Shown here: piece after piece, positions 59,152 through 64,000 of the stretch
Position numbering within the stretch: the stretch's first letter is position 1
Layout: the number at the start of each line of letters is the position of its first letter
Assembly: GCA_031422295.1 (NCBI GenBank)
Contig: JANOQM010000035.1
Location: forward strand, 1 to 64,000
Reading direction: 5' to 3'
DNA length: 64,000 nucleotides
Source: JANOMH01 sp031422295
GTDB taxonomy: Bacteria; Pseudomonadota; Alphaproteobacteria; Rhodobacterales; Rhodobacteraceae
Translations under genes and position numbers: made by a program
Notes under the pieces: model-generated
What the model was told of the DNA's origin: nothing
Database searches by the model: none
What the model saw: the letters and a program-made list of their open reading frames with translations, nothing else

Positions 59152-60872
59152 CCGACGGCGCAGTCCTGTCGGTCAAAGGGCTGTGCCTGTCGGCGAAAGC
59201 CGAGGGCGGGTTGCTGCCCCTGGTGCAAGACCTGAGCTTTGATCTGGCCAAGGGCGAAACCCTCGCCATTGCCGGTGAATCCGGCTCGGGCAAGTCGATC
59301 ACCGCGCTGGCGATCATGGGCCTGCTGCCCGGCGCAGTCAGGGTGACGGGCGGCACCATCAGCTTGGGCGACACCGACCTGACGCGCGCGCCCGAGGATC
59401 AGTTGCGCCGCATCCGGGGTGACCGGATTGCGATGATCTTTCAGGAACCGATGACCAGCCTGAACCCGATCATGACCGTGGGCACGCAACTGACCGAGGC
59501 GATCCGGGCGCATGAACCCATGTCCCGCGCACGGGCCCGCGCCACTGCACTGAAAGCCCTGCAACAGGTCCGCCTGTCGCAACTCGAACGGCGGCTGACC
59601 CAGTACCCGCACGAGCTGTCCGGCGGGATGCGGCAGCGTGTCATGATCGCCATGGCGCTAGCCCTGCGCCCCGAAGTGCTGATTGCCGATGAACCCACAA
59701 CCGCGCTGGATGTGACCGTGCAGCGTGAGGTGCTCGACCTGTTGCGCGACCTGCAACACGACCTTGGCACCGCGATCATCCTGATCACGCATGACATGGG
59801 CGTTGTCGCCGAAATGGCCGACAGGGTAATCGTGATGCGCGACGGCCAAATGGTCGAGGCCGCGCCAGTGGCCGACCTGTTTGTGGCGCCCAAGGCCGAC
59901 TACACAAAAGCCCTGCTCGCCGCCGTGCCGCGACTGGGCCAGCGCGGCGACAGTGCGCCAGTCAACACGGCTCCCCTCGCCCGGATCACCGATCTGCGTG
60001 TCGGCTATGACATCCGGGGCGGGGTGCTGAACCGGGTCACCCAACGGTTGCATGCTGTGGCAGGGGTCAGCTTTGACATTCGCACGGGCGAAACGCTGGC
60101 GCTGGTTGGCGAATCCGGTTGCGGCAAATCCACCATCGCGCGGGCCATGGTCGGGCTCGTGCCGCATCAGGGCCAGATCGAAATCGGCGGGCAAACCCTT
60201 GGCCCCCTGACCAAGACTACCCAACTGGACCTGTCGCGCAAGGTGCAAATGATCTTTCAGGACCCGATGGCCGCCCTTGATCCGCGCCAGAAGGTGGCCG
60301 ACCTGCTGGCCGAACCGCTGCTCATCCACAATCTGCCCAGATCGCGGACCCACTCTGCCGCCCTGCTGCAAAAGGTCGGCCTGCTGCCCGAACACCTTGA
60401 CCGTTACCCGCATGAATTTTCCGGCGGACAGCGCCAGCGGCTCTGCATCGCCCGAGCCCTTGTGCTTAACCCGGCGCTGATCGTCGCGGACGAGGCGGTG
60501 TCGGCGCTGGATGTGTCGGTGCAGGCCCGCGTGCTGGACCTGCTCCGCGCGCTGAAAACTGAATTCAACATCGCCCTGCTGTTCATCAGCCATGACATGG
60601 CTGTGGTCGAAAGCATCGCCGACCGGGTGGCGGTGATGTATCTGGGGCAAATCGTGGAAATCGGCACGCGGGCCCAGGTGTTTGGCAATCCGCAGCACGC
60701 CTATACAAGGCGCTTGCTGGATGCAGTGCCGGTCCCCGACCCAAGCCATCAACGCCCTGCCACACCACGGCTGACGGGCGAGGTGCCAAGCCCGGTCTAT
60801 CCCCTCGGCGTGCGCCCCCCGACTGCGGTGCTGCGGGATGCAGGGGCGGGGCATCTGGTGGCGGTTGGCTGA
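59148..60872 (+). CDS. Fused double ABC ATPase (DppD-DppF in one chain)
   Basis: A 574-residue protein with two complete ABC domains. First: Walker A GESGSGKSITAL (about 43-54), IFQEPMTSLNPIMTVG, signature LSGGMRQRVMIAMA, Walker B VLIADEPTTALDVTVQ, ITHDMGVVAEM. Second, from about residue 280: Walker A GESGCGKSTIARA, IFQDPMAALDPRQKVAD, signature FSGGQRQRLCIARA, Walker B LIVADEAVSALDVSVQ, ISHDMAVVESI. The first domain has Gly-Met in the signature and the second Phe for Leu, both tolerated in this family. A C-terminal oligopeptide-type tail (AYTRRLLDAVPVPDPSH) follows. Confidence 0.93.
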   Translation: MTDGAVLSVKGLCLSAKAEGGLLPLVQDLSFDLAKGETLAIAGESGSGKSITALAIMGLLPGAVRVTGGTISLGDTDLTRAPEDQLRRIRGDRIAMIFQEPMTSLNPIMTVGTQLTEAIRAHEPMSRARARATALKALQQVRLSQLERRLTQYPHELSGGMRQRVMIAMALALRPEVLIADEPTTALDVTVQREVLDLLRDLQHDLGTAIILITHDMGVVAEMADRVIVMRDGQMVEAAPVADLFVAPKADYTKALLAAVPRLGQRGDSAPVNTAPLARITDLRVGYDIRGGVLNRVTQRLHAVAGVSFDIRTGETLALVGESGCGKSTIARAMVGLVPHQGQIEIGGQTLGPLTKTTQLDLSRKVQMIFQDPMAALDPRQKVADLLAEPLLIHNLPRSRTHSAALLQKVGLLPEHLDRYPHEFSGGQRQRLCIARALVLNPALIVADEAVSALDVSVQARVLDLLRALKTEFNIALLFISHDMAVVESIADRVAVMYLGQIVEIGTRAQVFGNPQHAYTRRLLDAVPVPDPSHQRPATPRLTGEVPSPVYPLGVRPPTAVLRDAGAGHLVAVG

Positions 60873-60888
60873 CGCCACGGCGCGCCTG

Positions 60889-61947
60889 TCAGGTCAACCG
60901 CCCGCGCGAGGTGACGGCGGCGGCCTCGATGACTGCACCACCGCGTATCAGATAGACCATGTCGAACAGGTTAGTTACGACGCAGGCGTGGTTGGGGATG
61001 ACACGGACGACCTCGCCGATCACGGGCTTGCGGGTGCAGGCCGACAGGTCAACTGCGGCGTGTTCTTCGCTCAGCGTCGTGATGATCGCGTCAGGATAGC
61101 CAAGGATATGACCATGGCCGGGCAAGGGGCACAGGTCGGCGGCCAGCGCCTTGGACCCGGCATCCAGCACGCCGCGGGTGTCGGTCGGGCGGCTGACCAC
61201 GGTGGTCAATACGGTCAGGGCACAATCCGCAAATGTCCCGTGCCCGAAGGCCACCTGCATCCGGTCGCTGTAGATATAGGTGCCGGGGCGGTATTCCGTG
61301 GCGCAGCGGAGTTGTTTGGCGTGGAACAAGTCGGGGGTGCCGCCAGAGGAGATGACTTCGGCGGACAGACCCACATCGTTCAGGAGCGCGACTGTTTGCG
61401 CCAGCCAGTTGTCGGATGCCATCTGCCCGCCACGCGGCGGATAGGTCATCAGGCCCGCAAAAGTCAGCCCGGGGGCGCGAGTAATCGCCTGGGCCAGTTC
61501 CACCGCCTGCTGCGGCATGGGCACGCCACAGCGCCCGGCCCCGGTATCACATTCGACCAACACCCGCAGGGGGTGCGCCGGGTCGGTGAACCGTGCCGCA
61601 TAGCCAGTGATCGTGGTCCGGCTGTCCGCCGTGACCGACAGGGTGACGCGGCTGTGCAAGGCGTGAAGCCGGTCGAGTTTGGCGGAGCCGATGATGTTGT
61701 AGGGCAGGAAGATATCGGTCAGGCCGCCATCGGCCATCGCCTCGGCCTCGCCCAGTTTTTGGCAAGTGATACCAATGGCCCCAAGCGCCATTTGCTGGCG
61801 GGCAAAGCCGGGCAGTTTATGGGTCTTGACATGTGGGCGCAGCCGCAGACCCGCCTGATCCATGTAATCCTGCGTGCGGCGCAGGTTCGCATCAACCTTG
61901 GTCAGGTCAATGACGACGCAGGGGGTATCAAGGTCCTCGATCTGCAT
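60889..61947 (-). CDS. DSD1/D-threonine-aldolase-like PLP enzyme (alanine racemase fold)
   Basis: A 352-residue enzyme. N-terminus IEDLDTPCVVIDLTKVDANL, PLP-lysine region LRLRPHVKTHKLPGFARQQM, then LGEAEAMADGGLTDIFLPYN, VLVECDTGAGRCGV, EVISSGGTPDLFHA and YRPGTYIYSDRMQ; C-terminal metal site GHGHILGYPDA and PNHACVVTNLFD (His and Cys zinc ligands of the DSD1 family). Members are D-serine dehydratases, D-threonine aldolases or hydroxy-aspartate dehydratases. AAGGA precedes the ATG at 61947. It converges with the transporter operon (16-base gap). Confidence 0.88.
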   Translation of the reverse strand: MQIEDLDTPCVVIDLTKVDANLRRTQDYMDQAGLRLRPHVKTHKLPGFARQQMALGAIGITCQKLGEAEAMADGGLTDIFLPYNIIGSAKLDRLHALHSRVTLSVTADSRTTITGYAARFTDPAHPLRVLVECDTGAGRCGVPMPQQAVELAQAITRAPGLTFAGLMTYPPRGGQMASDNWLAQTVALLNDVGLSAEVISSGGTPDLFHAKQLRCATEYRPGTYIYSDRMQVAFGHGTFADCALTVLTTVVSRPTDTRGVLDAGSKALAADLCPLPGHGHILGYPDAIITTLSEEHAAVDLSACTRKPVIGEVVRVIPNHACVVTNLFDMVYLIRGGAVIEAAAVTSRGRLT

Positions 61948-61958
61948 GGCCTGTCCTT

Positions 61959-62708
61959 TCAGGTGATCCCGTCGAGAAACGGCAGATTGCCCGCCATCAG
62001 CCCGGCGTCCACCGTCAGCGTGGTCCCGGTGATACCGCTGGCGAGGGGGGAGGCGAGGAACAGCACCGCATTCGCCACCTCGTCGGTCGTGACAATCCGG
62101 CCCAGCGGATATAAGGCGCTGAGCTTGGTCAAGATGCCCGGATCGGCCTGCAACCGAACATCCCAGGCATGGGTGCGGATTGAGGCAGGAATGACGGCAT
62201 TGGCGCGCAGGCCGTGCGGCCCTTCTTCCACAGCAATTGACCGCATCCATGACAGGGTTGCTGCCTTTGCCGCCGAATAAGCGGGGTTGCCGAAATGGGC
62301 GACGGCGTTGACCGAGGAGACAAAGACCATCGCCGCCCCGGGGCGCTGCCGCATGGCGGGGATGAAGGCGCGGGATAGCAGGGCCGCTCCGCTGAAATTG
62401 CCGTTAACTTCGGCAAACAAGGCATCCGGCGACAGCCGGTCAATGGTTTCGGCAAGTGTCCAGCCTGCGTTGGAGATGAAGACATCGGGCAGACCTTCGG
62501 ACAGGATCGCCACGGCTGCGGCCTCGGTCGCCGTCCGGTCGCAGAGGTCGAAATAGTACCGCGTTGTGATATGCGCGGCGGTCAGATCGGCCCCGGGCAA
62601 GTTGCAGGCGACCACAACCGCCCCGGCAGCGGCAAAGCGGGCGGTCAGGGTACGGCCCAGCCCGCCGCCTGCGCCGGTGATGACCACGCGTTTGCCGGTG
62701 AAATCCAT
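61959..62708 (-). CDS. Short-chain dehydrogenase/reductase
   Basis: A 249-residue classical SDR. NAD(P) motif VVITGAGGGLGRTLTARFAA (8-27), acidic loop NLPGADLT, ISNAGW (NNAG variant), catalytic Ser in VFVSSVNAV and YSAAK (Tyr and Lys), final SPLASGITGTTLTVDAGLMA. The start at 62708 overlaps the stop of the monooxygenase gene (TGATG), with AGGGGA upstream. It lies 11 bases before the DSD1-like gene, so all three form one operon. Substrate unknown. Confidence 0.9.
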   Translation of the reverse strand: MDFTGKRVVITGAGGGLGRTLTARFAAAGAVVVACNLPGADLTAAHITTRYYFDLCDRTATEAAAVAILSEGLPDVFISNAGWTLAETIDRLSPDALFAEVNGNFSGAALLSRAFIPAMRQRPGAAMVFVSSVNAVAHFGNPAYSAAKAATLSWMRSIAVEEGPHGLRANAVIPASIRTHAWDVRLQADPGILTKLSALYPLGRIVTTDEVANAVLFLASPLASGITGTTLTVDAGLMAGNLPFLDGIT

Positions 62709-64000
62709 CAAGTTTCCCCTGTCAATGGGCGGCCATAGACGGGCGTCGGAATACCCTCCATCCGCGCCTTGATCTGCAAGGCCACAAAGCGCGAATAGAA
62801 CCGCGACAGGGCAAGGTTTCCGCCGTGAAACCATAGCCCTTCCTGCGCCGTTGGTTTCCACATGTTGCGCAATTCGCCCAGCCACGGCCCCGGATCGCCG
62901 CGCACCCCGGACCCCAGCCCCCAGCACGGGCCAACCGCGTCGGCGACGTCGCGCGATACGATCCCGGCGACAGCCTCGTTCATCGACTGATAGCCGGTGC
63001 AGGCCACGATGACATCGGCTGGAACGTCGCGCCCGCTGGACAGGCGCAGGCCGGTGGGGGTGATGCTGTCCACCGCATCGCCGGAAATGACGGCGATTTG
63101 GCCCCCGGCGATCAGATCCGATGCCCCCACGTCGATGTAATAGCCGGACGCGGTGCGCAGCGCCTTCATCATCTGCCCGCTGTCATCCTCACCAAAGTCC
63201 AGAGCAAATCCAGAGGCAACAAGGCGGTCATAAAACGTAGCATCCTGCGCCCGGATTGTGCGATACAGTGCCTGCTGGCCTGCGGTGAACAGCGCATAGG
63301 GCGTGGCAGCGCCGATCATGTCGGCCTTGTCCACGGTGATGCCCTTGGCAACCGCAGCCTCGGAATACAACTCGAACCCCAGTTCCATCAGGGTTTCAGA
63401 CCGGACCACCGTTGTCGGCGTGCGCTGGATCATCGTTACATCCGCCCCGGCCTCCCACAGGTCCACGGCGACATCATGGGCGGAACTGGCGGCACCGATT
63501 ACCACGCAGCGTTTGCCTGCATGGTCCGCGCTGCCGGAATAGGCACTGGAATGCAGGATTTCACCGCCGAACGTTTCCACCCCCGGCCAGTCGATCCCGC
63601 GCGGCGGGCCATAGGCGCCGGTGGCAAAGACCAGTTGCGTGGGCATCAGGGTGACGGGCGTGCCCGCGTGATCCACCTGCACCGTCCAGCGCGCGCCGTC
63701 ATACTGCGCGGCGGTGACGGTAGAGCGGGTCCAGATATCCAGCTCGAACAGGCTGGCATAGGCCTCAAGCCAGTCGCCCATCTTATCCTTGGGGGTAAAG
63801 ACCGGCCAGGTTTCGGGGAAGGGCAGGTAGGGCATGTGGTCATACCAGACCGGATCATGCAGCACGAGGCTGCGGTAGCGGTTGCGCCAACTGTCGCCGG
63901 CGCGGGCGTTTTTTTCGATAATCAGGAATGGCACCCCCAGCGCCCGTAACCTTGCGCCCAAGGCCAGCCCGCCCTGACCACCGCCGATAATCAGGCAATA
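62708..64000 (-). CDS. Flavin-containing monooxygenase-like NAD(P)/FAD oxidoreductase (N-terminus cut by window)
   Basis: 430 codons are visible and the start lies beyond the right edge. The FAD dinucleotide fold CLIIGGGQGGLALGARLRAL is at the edge, followed by ARAGDSWRNRYRSLVLHDPV, the second Rossmann motif GKRCVVIGAASSAHDVAVDL (NADPH), and VIVACTGYQSMN, the ATG-like strand of flavin monooxygenases. Other marks: MPYLPFPETWPVFTPKDKMG. Typical of YUCCA-like/class B monooxygenases acting on N- or S-containing molecules or ketones. It is first visible gene of the FMO-SDR-DSD1 operon. Confidence 0.88.
   Translation of the reverse strand, partial: YCLIIGGGQGGLALGARLRALGVPFLIIEKNARAGDSWRNRYRSLVLHDPVWYDHMPYLPFPETWPVFTPKDKMGDWLEAYASLFELDIWTRSTVTAAQYDGARWTVQVDHAGTPVTLMPTQLVFATGAYGPPRGIDWPGVETFGGEILHSSAYSGSADHAGKRCVVIGAASSAHDVAVDLWEAGADVTMIQRTPTTVVRSETLMELGFELYSEAAVAKGITVDKADMIGAATPYALFTAGQQALYRTIRAQDATFYDRLVASGFALDFGEDDSGQMMKALRTASGYYIDVGASDLIAGGQIAVISGDAVDSITPTGLRLSSGRDVPADVIVACTGYQSMNEAVAGIVSRDVADAVGPCWGLGSGVRGDPGPWLGELRNMWKPTAQEGLWFHGGNLALSRFYSRFVALQIKARMEGIPTPVYGRPLTGET

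Noticed and set aside
59658..62280. Long antisense frames over the fused ATPase (minus) and over the DSD1-like and SDR genes (plus)
   Set aside because: Both overlap complete genes with catalytic motifs and have compositionally biased, domain-free translations.

Overview
The window looks like chromosomal DNA of an alphaproteobacterium of the Rhodobacteraceae/Roseobacter type. The evidence is high GC, tightly overlapping operons (ATGA and TGATG junctions), many periplasmic-binding-protein ABC transporters, remnants of a proteobacterial Calvin-cycle (cbb) operon and an iron box of the RirA type. Nothing fixes the genus. All functional names come from reading translated motifs; no database search was possible.

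Layout. (1) 1-1709: an ABC efflux pair on the minus strand (MacB/FtsX-type permease, cut by the window edge, and its HlyD-type adaptor). (2) 1710-4780: a gene graveyard. It holds a 3' half of a tRNA-fMet, short truncated frames, an IS3-family transposase tail, a TIR-domain fragment, a frameshifted fragment of a 'strawberry notch' methylase/helicase, and a deleted, frameshifted glucarate-dehydratase-like gene. (3) 4785-7190: a collapsed cbb operon. cbbL and cbbX are fused deletion remnants and cbbY is internally deleted, while rpe (cbbE) and gph (cbbZ) between them stay intact. (4) 7177-16089: a nine-gene minus-strand sugar operon: DeoR regulator, BadF-type amino-sugar kinase, double-SIS isomerase/deaminase, GH4 glycosidase, complete carbohydrate ABC transporter and a secreted GH114 (polygalactosaminidase-type) enzyme. 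I read it as a candidate galactosamine-polymer utilisation locus. (5) 16518-17800: an L-rhamnose-mutarotase-like remnant, a KDG-kinase-like PfkB gene and a short unknown frame. (6) 18058-32493: a type II secretion system (gspO, K, J, N, F, E, M, L, G, H, I, C, D) arranged in several divergent and convergent blocks, with a Tat/lipobox periplasmic-binding-fold lipoprotein inside it and a DUF4331 protein plus a small lipoprotein beside it. (7) 32464-36510: four tandem, minus-strand copies of an RHS core end. Three carry different C-terminal tips, each followed by a small distinct gene (candidate toxin/immunity pairs); the fourth is a remnant fused onto the 3' end of gspD. (8) 36536-41514: an iron-type operon (imelysin, di-haem oxidoreductase, second imelysin, DUF1513 protein) behind a TGA-N9-TCA palindrome, followed by a convergent multicopper oxidase. 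(9) 43259-48145: an RTX protein with a strong terminator, an AAA/DUF4143 ATPase, a small hypothetical gene and a sparse stretch. (10) 48146-54523: GntR regulator, ManNAc-6-P epimerase, ROK kinase and a complete carbohydrate ABC transporter. (11) 54740-60872: a dipeptide/nickel-family ABC transporter with an acetamidase/formamidase. (12) 60889-64000: minus-strand DSD1-like PLP enzyme, short-chain dehydrogenase and a flavin monooxygenase cut by the window edge.

How parts fit together. The two sugar loci each combine import, phosphorylation and an amino-sugar-type conversion. The type II secretion genes lie next to exported proteins that could be substrates. The iron operon and the multicopper oxidase together suggest periplasmic iron handling. 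The left end shows repeated deletion and insertion, probably an old island or plasmid-derived segment eroded next to the former cbb operon.
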